DNA from: Lathyrus oleraceus
Taxonomy: Eukaryota > Streptophyta > Magnoliopsida > Fabales > Fabaceae
DNA: 64,000 nucleotides
NCBI RefSeq assembly: GCF_024323335.1
Contig: NC_066579.1
Location: forward strand, 54,937,271 to 55,001,270
Reading direction: 5' to 3'
Below the pieces are notes generated by a model that was given only the letters and a program-made list of their open reading frames with translations, made no database searches and had not been told where the DNA came from. Shown here in pieces: positions 24,956-37,077 of the stretch. Within the stretch, counting starts at the first letter, position 1; every line of letters begins with the position of its first letter. A program made the translations under genes and the position numbers.

Positions 24956-25749
24956 GTTTACCGTGAAAATTGGTAAACAACCGTTGGTCTTCCAAATCAA
25001 GGATACTTTGGTTACTAACAGGATCGACCAGAATGATCCCAGGACATGTGCTATTGTTTAAAACTATATTTGGAAAATGATGAACATTTCGACAATATTC
25101 ATGTATGAAGATTATTCGTTTAAAAGGTTTTAAAGAGATAAATTGCATAATGTAAAGGAAAGTATAATAAAGGCGCTTGAAAAATGACTTGCAATGGAAG
25201 ATAAATTCTGGAAAAAAAGTATAAATAAACTTTAATTGATATGTAAAAAATGGTGTTATCAAACATATATTCTCAATGACACTCTTTTCTCAATACGCTA
25301 GATACTTTGAGTAATTTTGAGTATTTGTACAACAATTGAACACGCTGAAATCCTAACACTAAGACCCCTATATATATACTACGTCGAAATAATCGCTACC
25401 AACAACTTTTCTCCCAGACAATGACACGTCGCAATCGGCATGTCTTCAATTCATCCAAATGTTCCACGCATCTTTTCTTTAAACTGGATAAGGACAAAAT
25501 ATAGTTATCCCTTTTCATTCAAATTCAAACATATGTTTCGAACGCAACCTTAATGTTGCCTCAGTCGAATTACAATTCTGAACTTAGAAGTATTTCTAAG
25601 TCTCACACAACAATTCCCTCTTACACAAGGATCACTTTGACTAGCTTTCTCAGACAATGTTTTTTATGTCGAAGTCCAAAGTGTCTTCAAACATATTCTC
25701 TCTTCTTCGCTCATTGTTTTCATCCTGACGTCGAAACTTCCAGCCAACA
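24956..25749 (-). mobile_element. LTR, about 0.8 kb, inserted beside MULE sequence
   Basis: On the minus strand it starts TGTTGGCTGGAAGTTTCGAC at 25749 and ends ACGGTAAACAAATT near 24956, next to the primer-like site. Directly beyond it, at 25753, MULE transposase sequence starts mid-gene, so this element appears to have landed in the transposase gene. Confidence 0.6.
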
Positions 25750-25752
25750 GTA

Positions 25753-26513
25753 GTACGATGGATCAACTGTATTGCATTGGAGAAGTGGACTAGGGCATAC
25801 GAAAACGATCAACGTTGGGGCCACATGACAACAAATCTCGTGGAATCAATGAACTTTGTCTTCAAAGACATCTGAAACCTAACTATAACCGCTTTAATGC
25901 AAGCAACCTATTTCAAGCTAGGGGCATTGTTTGAGACCAGTCGTTCCAAATGGAGTTCAATTTACAATCTGGGTAGTTGTTCAGTGATGCTTCGATGGAA
26001 TTCATTAGACACGAAGTTGCCAAAGCTAACACACATGTGGTCACGATGTTTGACCGTGCTAGAGGTTGGTATAGTGTTTCTAAGCCCATGGATCACAATG
26101 AAGACATTGTGAGGAGACAATATAGAGTGGAACTAGATAGAGGTTGGTGCAAATGCGAAAAGTTCCAAACCTTTCGTATGCCCCGCTCCCATGTCATAGT
26201 GACATGTTCAAAGGTTCGACGAGATCCATCCTACTTACTATCCGACATTTACAAAGTCATAAACCTCTCAAATGTTTACAAAATTAGCTTTTCAGTGGTT
26301 GTAAAAGAGGATTACTGGCCTGAATATCAAGGGGACATTATCTGGCATAATGAAGTAATGCGAAAAAAGAAAAAGGATCGCCCAAACAACACCCGTATTT
26401 GAACCAAAATGGATACGACGAACAAAATGATTCGATTATGTAGTTCATGTCGCCAGCCTGGTCATAATCGTTCTAATTGTCCCAGTGTTGGAACAAGCAC
26501 AACAAGATAATTT
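25753..26513 (+). pseudogene. MULE (MuDR-type) transposase, C-terminal part
   Basis: Reading begins RWINCIALEKWTRAYEN, then WGHMTTNLVESMN, a block conserved after the MULE transposase core. A stop follows (KDI, then stop, near 25875), and a frameshift leads into 25977-26402. That part has a SWIM-type zinc-binding pattern (WCKCEKFQTF...SHVIVTC; CxC...xHxxxxC) and VYKISFSVVVKEDYWPEY. After a stop at 26401 a zinc knuckle CSSCRQPGHNRSNC is still legible. The N-terminal half and the catalytic DDE region are missing beyond the LTR at 25749. Clearly dead. Confidence 0.8.
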
Positions 26514-26672
26514 TAATTGTACCTTTTTTGCTTTATATTAAAAATAACATTTATTTAATATGATAACTTTGTGAGAAAATACCATCACAAACAAATACAA
26601 AGCATACAACACACAAGCAACACATAAACAACAACACATCAAACTACAACAAATAAAATACCATTACTATAA

Positions 26673-26966
26673 CTATGCGATTACAACCATCAAAACAATT
26701 TTGAACATATTATACATCATCATGTGAACAAATTTGTCAGTCTTAATATCCATCCATACACAAACTTCTGCATTTTGGTTGAACGTGGACTTAAGTCATT
26801 GAACTCTTCTAATCCTTTCACCCTTTTCAATTTCTCCATCTAACCAATGGTTCAATGTCCGATTAAGACATTTGAACGATTCTATATTCCAAAATCGAAT
26901 CTTTATCGGAGGTTGCACTGTTGAAAAGATTAAATCAACATTTCTCTTGTGAATATATTCAGACAT
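26673..26966 (-). pseudogene. Small ORF convergent to the MULE transposase, one stop
   Basis: From ATG at 26966 (MSEYIHKRNVDLIFSTVQPP) the frame runs to a TGA at 26796. It then continues in the same frame with protein-like sequence (FNQNAEVCVWMDIKTDKFVH) to a TAG at 26673, about 97 codons in all. A single TGA where CGA would read through suggests a recently broken gene. A TATA box lies about 90 bases upstream. It faces the transposase tail to tail, as mudrB faces mudrA in MuDR, but I see no similarity to mudrB. Function unknown. Confidence 0.45.
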
Positions 26967-27053
26967 GGTTAAAGAAAACAAAATTGAAGGAGATTGAAGG
27001 AAAATGAAAGGAGGGTAGGAAGTTGTGTAAAAAAATATGGGAGATACGCATGA

Positions 27054-27061
27054 TATTTATA
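27054..27061 (-). promoter_or_regulatory. TATA box for the convergent ORF
   Basis: The minus strand reads TATAAATA in GCTCATCTATAAATATCATG, about 88-95 bases before the ATG at 26966. Spacing suits a plant core promoter. Confidence 0.5.
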
Positions 27062-27360
27062 GATGAGCCCATGCATGCATGCGCCAATGCCCTAGGTGCC
27101 ACCCACATATAACACATGCATGAGCCAATGCATGTGGCACACACACACACACATGCACACATGCATGCATCAATGCATGTGGCGCCTACATGCATTGACT
27201 TTGCAAGCATGCACCCATAGCGTCTCCTTTGAAGTTTAGTTGCATGCGTCAATTCAACTGACTCATAAGTAGGGAAAAATGGTTTTTTTTTAATTTAAAT
27301 TGGTTATTTTGGGATTTAATTTAAAAAAACTGGTTATTTTTTTAAATTTTTTTCACAATT
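27062..27360 (+). repeat. Element tail: GCGCC/GCATGC palindromes and GGTTATTTT repeats
   Basis: CATGCATGCGCCAATG and related short palindromes (27070-27240) are followed by GGTTATTTTGG-type A/T-rich repeats (27290-27350). The same two-part arrangement recurs at 42890-43197 and, inverted, at 49600-49840, so it is the end of a dispersed element family. A short CA microsatellite lies at 27138-27160. Confidence 0.6.
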
Positions 27361-27905
27361 ACATCTAGAATTCAGAGATGCATTTCCATATGCATCTTTG
27401 ATACACACATTTTAGCACTTCGCAAGTGAGACACCTCTACTTTGTCTAAAAAAATTATCCGAAAATGCATCTTCGAAATCCGAAGATGCACTTATGGAAA
27501 GTGTTGTCACCCTTAAAATCCAAATACATATTTAATGAGTTTAGTGACAATCTTTTCATTAGCTTTATCTGATGGATGATATTCATCCCAAAATACATAT
27601 TTGCTTGCACAACTTTGATGTTGGTATACATGTCAGAGCTGTACGAATTCTCCTAAATGAACAACATGGTCAGTATGTGTTATCAAATCGTGCATTAAGA
27701 ATTTTAACACTTTACGGATGTGCATCTTCGAATTCCTTCTAGAGATGCATCTTCAAACATATTTTTGGATAAAATAGGGGTGTCTCACTTGCAACACCTT
27801 TATTGATATGATTTTAGATGCGCCCGAAAATGCATTCTCAAACAAAAAAAAAACACATTTTTGAGTTTTTAGAGATGTGAATCGGCATCCTAAGGGTGGA
27901 AAGAG
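27361..27905. repeat. Cluster of GATGCATCTTCGAA palindromic motifs
   Basis: Variants of AGATGCATCTTCGAA and its complement occur near 27375, 27466, 27482, 27719 and 27750. The same motif family occurs in the OTU-bearing segments at 35020-35110 and 36310-36375, so this is probably a non-autonomous relative of that Mutator-like family. No gene is seen. Confidence 0.5.
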
Positions 27906-28397
27906 CATTCCCCTTAAAATTTAGAAAAATGTAAAACTCAACCATCTTATCTTATAAAATAATTTTTAGGGTTAAATATGTTTGTGTTTCTCATAAATAT
28001 CTCATATTTCATTTTTAGTCTCTCAAATTTTTTCTTCAAACGATGATCCTCTTAAAAAATTCCTTCCACACTTTTGATCTCTTCTGCTAAAACAATCATT
28101 AAGTAATATACAAACCTTAAACAATCGCTAAGTTGTAAAAACAGTCGCTAAATTGCAGAAGGATTAAAAATATGGATGAAATTTTTTAAAATAACTTATT
28201 AAAAAAATATTTAGAACTAAAAATAAAATATAAGATATTTATGAGAATCACAAAGATATTCTAAATTAAAAAATATATAAAATATTAAAACTATTAAAAT
28301 AGGAAATACTATTTAAGTAAAAATACAATTTAAATTCTTCATTCTTTTTTAAGTGTTATTTTTAAAATTTTGATAAATATTAAAAAAAAGTTAATAA

Positions 28398-28597
28398 TAA
28401 TTATTTGAGATTAATTACTATACACTGTCAGTGTAAAAAGTTTTACACCGTCGGTTCATCACCATCACCCGTTTGTATTACTTTATAGATTTTTAAAATA
28501 AAAGTCAAACTTCTTTTAATATCCAACGTCTATAATTAAATGATGGTGTAAAACCCTTTTACACTGACAGTGTATTTCAATTAATCTCTAATTATTA
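28398..28597. mobile_element. MITE of 182 bp with 9-bp target duplication
   Basis: The element is 28407-28588. Its left end GAGATTAATTACTATACACT, continuing GTCAGTGTAAAAAGTTTTACACC, is matched in inverted form at the right end (GGTGTAAAACCC, TTTTACACTGACAGTGTA, AATTAATCTC). Nine-base flanks TAATTATTT and TAATTATTA agree at eight positions, as expected of a Mutator-type MITE. The element ends 214 bases before the start codon at 28802, in the likely promoter. Confidence 0.85.
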
Positions 28598-28801
28598 TTT
28601 TTTAAAAAATATTTTTTTTATCTATAATATTTTTAACTATTTATTTTTCTTAATAATCAGGAGTAATTTTAAAAAAATTACAATAGAGAGTAATAATTTG
28701 TTATCCCCAAACCTACCTTAAACCCTGTGAAGTGTTTGCATTCCATTTCGATAAACCTCTCGCTGAGGCATTTCGAAGAAGAACCAGAAAGCAAAATATC
28801 A

Positions 28802-31800
28802 ATGTCAGGTTTAAAGTTCGCACTATTCCGTATCCCTCGAACTCAACTTTTAACAACCAAACTCAACCATCCTTTTCTCCTTTTCAAACCACTGCACCGC
28901 CGCACTTCTTTCTTCTCCGCCTCCGCCTCCGTCTCCGCCACCGTCTCCGCCACCGCCGCAGTAACTGTATCTTCCGTCGACCATCCCTGGCCTGAATGGA
29001 TCTCATTCGTTGACCGATTGACCTCCAAAGGTTATCTCTCCCAATCTTCTGATGGCAGTGTTTACTCCAACATCAAACTCTTGAAAGATGCTTCTCTTAG
29101 CTTCGCTCGTGACCGTTACGACGTTTTCAAGTTCGTTTTCTTTCCGATTTTTAATTTTAATTTCAGTTACCTGATTTCATATCAAATTAATTAATTCTCC
29201 ATGATACACACGAATTCATCACAAATTTAGGTTACTTGCTTTTTTCTTTTACTTTCATGAAGAAAATAACTATTATTATTGTTAATATTGTTATTGTTAT
29301 TCAAGTTGATGATGTAAGAATGTATGATGAAAGTGTATTTATGAGATTACTTGCTAAGGATTAGCATTAAAGCCATGTTTGGATGCATAGTTTTACTATT
29401 ATACAAGTGATGTATAGGCTGTCGAACTTCTTTTTTGGTATAAACTATAAGCGATTTTATGAACATAAGCGGAAAACAACTTATGAATGATATAAATTAT
29501 TTCAATAAGCTCTCATATAATCTTGTAAGTATGTCCGGAGATAAGGTAAAATAAGCTAATCTAGTTAAAGCCTAATTTAACTCGTGTTGCTTGTTATCTT
29601 GTGCTGTGTTATGTAGATTCATATTAATTTAACCTGCGATGCTTGTTATGTAGTGCTGTTTAAAATGCACATTGGTTGTTGTGTAGTGTTATGCAGATTT
29701 GCATTGATTTGAATTGTGTTGCTTGTTATTTTGTTAATCAGATTGCTGTCATCGGAAGATATTCAAGCCGTTGTTGAAGGAGGATGTCCTAATCTTCTCC
29801 GTAAAGCTGTTAATTCGGCTAAAAGGCTGAGAGCTCATCTGCGATTAGAAGAAGGCGATGTATGTGTATTGTTGTTGTTGTTATCTAGTTTTTTTAAGCA
29901 TTTATGTCTTGAAGTATTGGTTAGTTACAATTTTTTTTGAATCAATTAGTTAGTTACAATTTCAAAATAATTTTTAATAAGATAAATGCTATCAATATTC
30001 ACTTTGACATGCACAAGTGCTTCTTTATAATTGATGAACTACTGAAATCTCATGCTGACAATGCTTCTGGAGAGTGGAACTGAGTTCTTTAGTATGGTTG
30101 GCGTGGAATTTTAATTAACTATTATGTTGAAAAGTGAGTGTTAAATAGTATGGGCATGTTTGTTTTAGCTTAAAAAAATGGATTTTTTCATTGTATTGTT
30201 AAAAATGGATTTTATAAAACCATTTTTAAATATATTACAAGTTTTTTAATATTCGTTTTTTCTAAATTGGAGACTAATTTTGATATCCTATAACATAAAC
30301 ATACATTATTGAATATCAAAACATAGTCGAAATTGCAATTTTTGCAAAAAGTTGTATTTCAAAAATGATTTTTATGAAAAGCTATTTGGAATAGCTTCAA
30401 AATTAAGTGATTTTTTGAAACTTTGATATCCAAAAAAAGTTTCAATAAAGTAATGAAATAAAATAACATTTTAAGAATAACTATTCAAACCAAATTTTTA
30501 TTTGAAACTTTTATGAAAAGTTTATTTGTAATTTTTTTTACACAAAATTATGTTACACTACAAAAATCATTAAAAAAAAAGTCAAAACAAACGGGCCCAT
30601 ATTGCTAGCACTTGAATTAAAAATGAAATGTTGTCACAAGTGTATGAAATTTATTTTCTTTCCTATTTGAATATGAGGAGATGACAACACATGTTTGTTT
30701 CTATCCAGGTTTGTAGTGCTTGCAATCTGCGAGACTCTTGTGATAGAGCTTATGTAATTCTAAAGGAATCTGAAGCTGATGCTCGAACTGTGGATATTGT
30801 GCGGATACTTTTGTTTTATGCGGTAGACCCACTTGTTCTTTCTGGAGGAGAGAAACCACCGGGTCGAGAAGTTATTGAGTCATCTGCAAGGCAACTTCTA
30901 TCTCAGCTGATTGAGTTGAGCGAGGCATCTCCTGCTCCTCCTCCTGTTCCTGCTCAGTCCACTTCAAAGGATACCGTGGCAAAAAGTAAACCTCTAAGTT
31001 TTAGGGCTGATATGTTGTCTAAACACGTTGAGATGAAGAGAGGCGACTGGACGTGTCCAAAGTGAGTTATATTAGTTTATGCAGATATATTCATAGCATG
31101 TGTAATAATTTCTGCATGTTCAATGTGCATTTTCACATAGGATTTGAAAGACATTGTTAAAATACAGAGCTAAAGTTTTCATCAGCCATTTGTCCTCAGA
31201 AATTAAGCAAGTGGTCTATCATCTACCAATTGCAACTTTTACTAATAGCAACTAGATATTAAATTATCTCTTTTAAAATTTGCGGTGGAAATTATTACCT
31301 TTTGTTTTTGTTAAGTAAAGTTCATTTTCTCTGTATTAAATTAATGTAGTCTTTCATATTTGGCTGATGGATGGGTGGATTTGTTTTATATAACTTGTCA
31401 AAAATACACCTGGCTTTGTCCCGAAAGTGCAGCTGGTATGGTAAAAGGCTGCAGCGACAATTGATATGCTGAGGTGCGGGTTCAAACCCACAATACCCCT
31501 CTTCTCTGCGACTAGCGTGTGTGTGCGTGTGAGTTTCGTCAGTAGGCTTTTTGACCCAAAAAGATGCACTTGCTTCTTCCTTGTCATGAATACCAATCAT
31601 TATACTTTCCACAATTATTCCTGTGTTAATAAAAGTGTCTATGTGTCTTGGCATATATAATTAGATGTTAGCATTGAATGATTTATTCCTAAGAGTCAGT
31701 TCTTTTACCCCCATAAATTTTCTGCAGATGCAATTTTATGAACTTCGCCAGGAATATGAAATGCTTAAATTGTGAGGAAGATAGGCCAAATAATATTGAC

Positions 31801-34148
31801 CCTCCTGCGATTGAAATGAAGGAAGGAGATTGGACCTGTTCTGAGTAAGTGCTCTGTTTGCTTCCTAGCTTTTTCTCATAAGGCATTATAAACTCCTACA
31901 TGTGAATGCCATCTTCCTTTCAAAAGTCAGCTGATGCCAGTTAATAGTAATATAATTATATATATGAAGTGCCTTCTGGCCTCTTCTATGAATTTTTGTC
32001 TCACAAGCTTTCTTTTCTATATGCAATTATGCATGTCAAACTGACTTGTATCTTAACTGCAAATAACTTCTTTTCTTATTTCCCCCCCTATATTGTCCAT
32101 ATTCCCATTGTCTTCAAATACTTGTGTTCAGTTTTCTTGTTTTTGGTGTCTTCGGTATGTTGAATTGCTGACTGCTCTTTGCTTTTTCTACAGATGCAGT
32201 TTTTTAAATTTTTCCAGAAACATAAAGTGTCTAAAATGCCAAGCAGAGGGGCCCAAGAGGGCCAATAGACTCAATATGAATGAGGTTCAAATGAAAAAGG
32301 GAGACTGGACATGTCCACAGTAAGCTTCCTATTTTCACTTGCAAGGAAAATTCCCGTTGACATATTTTTAGTTTTGTATGATGGTGGATAGCAAACTAAT
32401 CAATTTTTCTAATTACTGATAAATTTAAATACTGATAGATAACTTTGACACGTTAACCTGGTAGTTGTTTTTTGATTGGTCTCAAAATTCTGTTACTTAC
32501 CATCTCTTTCCATCAATAATTTCTTTCATTTTTCACATGATGTCTCTTTTTCACCAAATTTTTAGTTTCTAGGGGAAACGAGGCAAACCTGTTAAAGTAA
32601 CCTTTCTTTCTTGGTTGGGCTCTTATTAAAGCCTAATCCAGTCAGCCAAAAGTGGAAGACTTGTGAAGTACAATTTAAATTGTTGATTGCTTGCAACTAC
32701 TTTGCCTTGCCCTGACTTTTTGGGGCTTTCTTCTACTGAAGTATCTTTCTACTCCTCTGTTCAAAATTCATTTCTTAAAAAATCCATTCAGCTTGCCATC
32801 TGTTTTTCATCTTGTTCTTTTGCCGGTGCATTTACATTCAGCTGGATAGCTGCATTTTGCACTACAACTTGGCTATTAATTTATGGAGTGCCCAAGTCCC
32901 ACATCGAGTAGTATAGGATGTTTGGTGCAGTGTTTTACCACCGGTGTACCGGTATTGCATTTTGGAATTTCGGCTATCTGTTACGACAGTCGATATTGCA
33001 TTTCAACTCCGCTATGCTCAAAATATCGGCACTTTTCCCGGTATACCGGTATAGCCACTATGTATTAAAACCGGAATTGGTTAATCTTGGAAACTTTAGT
33101 AACCTCTTTTCCCTTTAAAATTTGGATTGGGTATAATTCATTCCTATAAAACCGGCTTGTAAGGTGAGAATTGTCCCCACTTAACACAATGAAGGTATTA
33201 GAGGTTGCAATGAAGACAAGTCAAATGCTGCAATTTAGGCGACTAGGGGCAGATCACAATGAAGGCGGAAATTCCAACACCTTTATTTTTACTACATTTC
33301 ATGTAGGCTATCATCATTATCATCGTATACATCAGGATTCTACCTGCTAATGTTATCACTTCTACCACTATGCTATCGCAATAGTTTATAGATCCTTTGT
33401 GACTCTTCAATTATTTTGTTGCTAAAACTGTTAATCGGTTGTTATGCATAGACATCTTTGAGCTTTAGCTAAAATGAGCTACAACTTTGTTATGAGCAAG
33501 AGCAAAATTTATATTCTATCATGATGATTAATAACAACCTAGCATTTCTCTGCATATGGTATATAATCAAAATGTGCACATTGACTTTTAATAGTTAAAG
33601 AGTTTTCCTGTGTATGTAGGTGCGGGTTCATGAACTATGCGAGCAATGTCAAGTGTTTGAAGTGTCCTGAGCCAAGGCCCAAGAAAAATTCCGGGGATTG
33701 GAATTGTCCTAAGTAAGTATTTCTCTTGCTACCATCATACAAACTTCTTGTTTTGTATGCTAGGTTACCTAATTTCTTCCATTAAGCCATCAAAACTTTG
33801 TTTGCTATTTCAAGTCTTTTTTATTTTTACATAAAATTTTCTATGTATGCAGGTGTGATTTCTTGAATTTTGCGACTAAAGGAAAGTGTTTTCGTTGTGA
33901 AGAGTCAAATCCAAATTCCAAGCAATATCCTGGAGATTGGAGCTGTCCAAAGTAAGTCCATTGATTTTCTTCCTCTACCCAAGCTTATTGCATTAAAAAA
34001 AATTAATTTCATTTTATGTATTGCTTTATGCAGATGTGATTTCTACAATTATGCAAGAAACACGAAATGCTTGAAGTGCAATATTAAACAACCTAAAGAA
34101 CAACCAAACAATGAGGATGAAGAGCATATTTGGAGGAGACGAAACTGA
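28802..34148 (+). CDS. Organellar RanBP2-type zinc-finger protein, VAR3/OZ-like
   Basis: Eight exons join in one frame: 28802-29130, 29742-29859, 30709-31061, 31728-31844, 32194-32319, 33620-33712, 33853-33951, 34034-34148 (1350 nt, 449 residues). All introns are GT-AG. The N-terminus (MSGLKFALFRIPRTQL, then Ser/Arg/Ala-rich) looks like a plastid or mitochondrial transit peptide. HPWPEWISFVDRL (near residue 60) and VCSACNLRDSC (near 150) follow. Five RanBP2 fingers (WxCxxC...NxxxxxCxxC) lie at about residues 262-435. In this family Arabidopsis VAR3/OZ1 is a chloroplast protein needed for RNA editing and plastid development; that role here is inference. The start is the first ATG after a stop-free but ATG-less stretch. 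No competing frame was found. Confidence 0.88.
31417..31560 (+). mobile_element. tRNA-derived SINE in intron 3
   Basis: A box A-like GTGCAGCTGGTATGGT (31427-31442) and a box B GGTTCAAACCC (31479-31489) sit at the spacing of a polymerase III promoter. The limits are approximate because no clear tail or target duplication was found. Confidence 0.65.
32880..33270. mobile_element. Repeat debris in intron 5, TRIM-like
   Basis: The intron of 1300 bases holds CCCAAGTCCCACATCGAGTA near 32888 and AAAACCGGCTTGTAAGGTGA near 33149, both phrases typical of small plant LTR elements. Between them is a run of CCGGTATACCGGTA-type palindromes (32938-33050). Limits and family are uncertain. It explains why this intron is the longest. 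Confidence 0.4.
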
Positions 34149-34671
34149 TTAAAACAAACCACCAGGCTTAATTTTGTTGAGGTCATTTTGTGTTATTTTG
34201 GTTGTAAAATTATTTGTTACAGATGCATTCGTATCCAATTTTCTTTCTCACACTTTTCATTAATGTTGATCTAATAACTTCTCCACCTTTGAAAGTATCA
34301 CTTCACCATTGCGACGTGTTTGTTTGATGATAGTTTGTGAAGGGATAATTTGCAGTAAAAGAAGTTGTGGATAGATGGTTACCCTAATTTGTTTTGTATT
34401 TGATATTTGTTAATTCATAATAACATGGGAGAAAAGGTTGTGGAGAGGGTTATCCTACTTTGTTTGGTATTTTATTCATAATTTGAGTTAAAAGACAAGT
34501 AAAATTTTATTACAAACTGTTGTATCACTAGAGATCAAACTCATGTATTGAAGATTGTCAAATTCAAGAGTTTATAGATTTGATTCGATAGACTCACTTC
34601 AACTCGTTGCAAGTTTGTCTAATATTGAACTGCAAAAGCTCATTGATAAACAAACACTATGATAGACCAAG
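34149..34671. other. Intergenic; probable 3' UTR of the zinc-finger gene
   Basis: AT-rich with no reading frame of interest. The first 100-200 bases are the likely 3' untranslated region. The rest is unassigned up to the start of the duplicated segment. Confidence 0.5.
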
Positions 34672-35221
34672 AATTCCTCTCTAGCAATTGCTTGAGCTCC
34701 TAAGCATTTTTTTACTCGCTAAAAGTAACGAGTTGAAGCTTAAATTAGACAAACCAAATAACTTATTTATTAAGCATCAGAATCTGAAATAACAATTGAA
34801 AAATCAATCTTCAAGCATAAATTATCACGAGAGAATTATGAGTTTTGAAAGCAGCAGTGCATAATCCAAAATGGACTACAAAACCTTATCCGAAGGAATT
34901 TGGGTGATTTTTTAATGCACCCTTATGCACCCCACAAAATTATAAAAATGTCTTTTAGATTCTCCGGACTCATTATGCACCAACTGAGTGCCACTCTAGA
35001 TGAATATTAAAAAAAATTTGAAGATATATCTCCGGATATTTTCAACAAATTTAATGATAGTTTGATCAGTTCAATGGACATTTCAAAGATGTATCTTCGA
35101 AAATTTGGAACGGAATTTTGAAATTTGTTCTCACCTTTTCATGTCAAATACCGAATGGGAAGTAATACAAGAGATATTTTTGAAAGTCGATGATAACATG
35201 AAACTCCACATCAAATAACAA

Positions 35222-35917
35222 TTGAGGAATATTGCTTATCCTGAAATCTCTGACTTGAAACCACCCTTTCAATCGGTAAAAATAAAAGGTGCTCCGAAGA
35301 AGTTCAAGCCTACACCGAGTGACAATTCAACAATGCAATCTCCTTCTTGTTTTGAACATGTTGATAAAGTTTTTTCGGACTCACCAACTCCAAAATCTCA
35401 AAAAAGTGTTTTCAAAGGAGCTCGCATTAACAAAACACCTCCTACATTGCCTCCACCAAAGATTTCATTCATTGATGAGATGCTGATTTTTATGCACAAA
35501 TACATTAAGCAAATCATCAATGTTGAGGGGAACGGTAATTGCGGTTATCGAACTGTCTTAGCTTTACTTGGTAAAGGAAAAGATAATCATACACTTGTCC
35601 GCCATCAACTTATCAAAGAGTTGAGGACTCATAAAGAATCATACACATAGATGCACGAAAAGAAAGAAAACTTCTATGAAGTTTATGAGTCTCTTGTTCT
35701 TTGCCTTACTGGACCGTCACCGGAGACAAAATGAACGCGCTTCCTTGAAATGGGTCACCTCATTGCATGTGCGCATGATAGAGTGTTGATCTTATACAAT
35801 ACGGTTTTTCGAAAATCTTTTTTCCAACGCGTATCGCCCCACCTCAAAATTCAAATGATCATATTATGCGTATTTGATAGCTTTCATAATCACGACATTT
35901 TGTTCAAATTTACTTGA
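35222..35917 (+). pseudogene. MULE-borne OTU cysteine-protease-like pseudogene, copy A
   Basis: The frame has no ATG at its start (TTG at 35222). Its N-terminal part resembles MULE transposase C-terminal linkers (basic and Ser/Pro-rich, with FEHVDK). VEGNGNCGYRTV then gives the OTU catalytic-loop signature around Cys, with Asn where OTU enzymes usually have Asp two residues before the second Asn-Cys. An in-frame TAG (35648-35650) interrupts the domain; the same frame continues and has a further TGA at 35732-35734 where copy B has TGG. OTU domains are ubiquitin proteases. This copy cannot make one. Confidence 0.75.
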
Positions 35918-36539
35918 AACCGGGATGCCCTATACCACTTACATGACCGGCGTGGACCGCTCATTCACCAACAAAAGTCGAGACTTGACCATAACATTTT
36001 ATGAAAAGGATGCAAGAGTTCGAGAACTTGCGCAACATTGAAAGAGAATCAGATGCACAAAAGTCAAAGAGGGTACCGTTCATAGATTTAGCCGACTACA
36101 AATATTTCGATTCATTTTAATTTCTTGTTTAACCGAACTAATAGTTGTATGTAATTGTGCCTTAATATTAATGAAGTGTAATATATTCAATTTCTTAATG
36201 TTTTAATAATTTTTTTTATCTTTCCTATAACATTCGTTCATTTGTCAAAAGAAAAAAATTTCAATTAAGTTTTGTATTCAAAAATTCTGTTTTCTACCGG
36301 TTTATGAGAGATTTCGGAGATGCATCTTCGGAATAAGATAATAGGGTGCGGACTCGGAGATATATCTCCGAAATCAGCTTGTCAGATTTTGAGTGATCCA
36401 GAGTGTCTACAGCTTCTATAAATTAAGGTGCTCTGATTTTTTATTTCGTACAAACTAAAAATGTCTCAAATGTCACAAATAAACATCATTTGATATGTCG
36501 TAAATGTCTCATTCTCCAGCGCGACACTATGACGAAAGT

Positions 36540-36828
36540 TTAAACTCAACAAATACACCTCTCTTTTAGATATTAAATACGAAATTCATCATCTCATACC
36601 TTACGGAGACAATCGAAGAATTGTGAAGCTCGAGTACCGTTCACCGTCGATTGACAACAAATGGAAGATTGAGTTCAACAACTTTGAACTCAAGAGGAAT
36701 GCAAATGTAAAACTACGAAGAATACATATTTTCGTTTCTAAACAAAAGTTCTACTAGAGTTGAAAGCGACAATTTCAATATCGATTAATGATATTGTGAA
36801 GATTTTGAAACGTCCACCTGAATATTGA
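36540..36828 (+). pseudogene. Unassigned MULE-type coding fragment, copy A
   Basis: Discontinuous frames give protein-like blocks (SPSIDNKWKIEFNNFEL and ISINDIVKILKRPPEY) broken by stops. The same blocks occur in copy B. Legume Mutator-like elements often carry such sequence, but I cannot name the domain. Confidence 0.45.
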
Positions 36829-37077
36829 AGTGTAATGTTGCATTTTATGTTGAAATCATCTATGTAATATTTATAATATTTTATGAAAGTTAATTTTATT
36901 TTGTCAAATTACAAATTTTTTGTTTCTGTCTCTGTTACTGTTGTGTATAAGTTACAGAAATGCATATACGGAAATATATCGAAGATGCCTCTACAATATT
37001 AAAAAAATCAAACTAAAAGGACGTCGCTCAGAATGACCTAAGTTGAGTGTGTATCGGATGGTCATTCTGAAGAAGTT

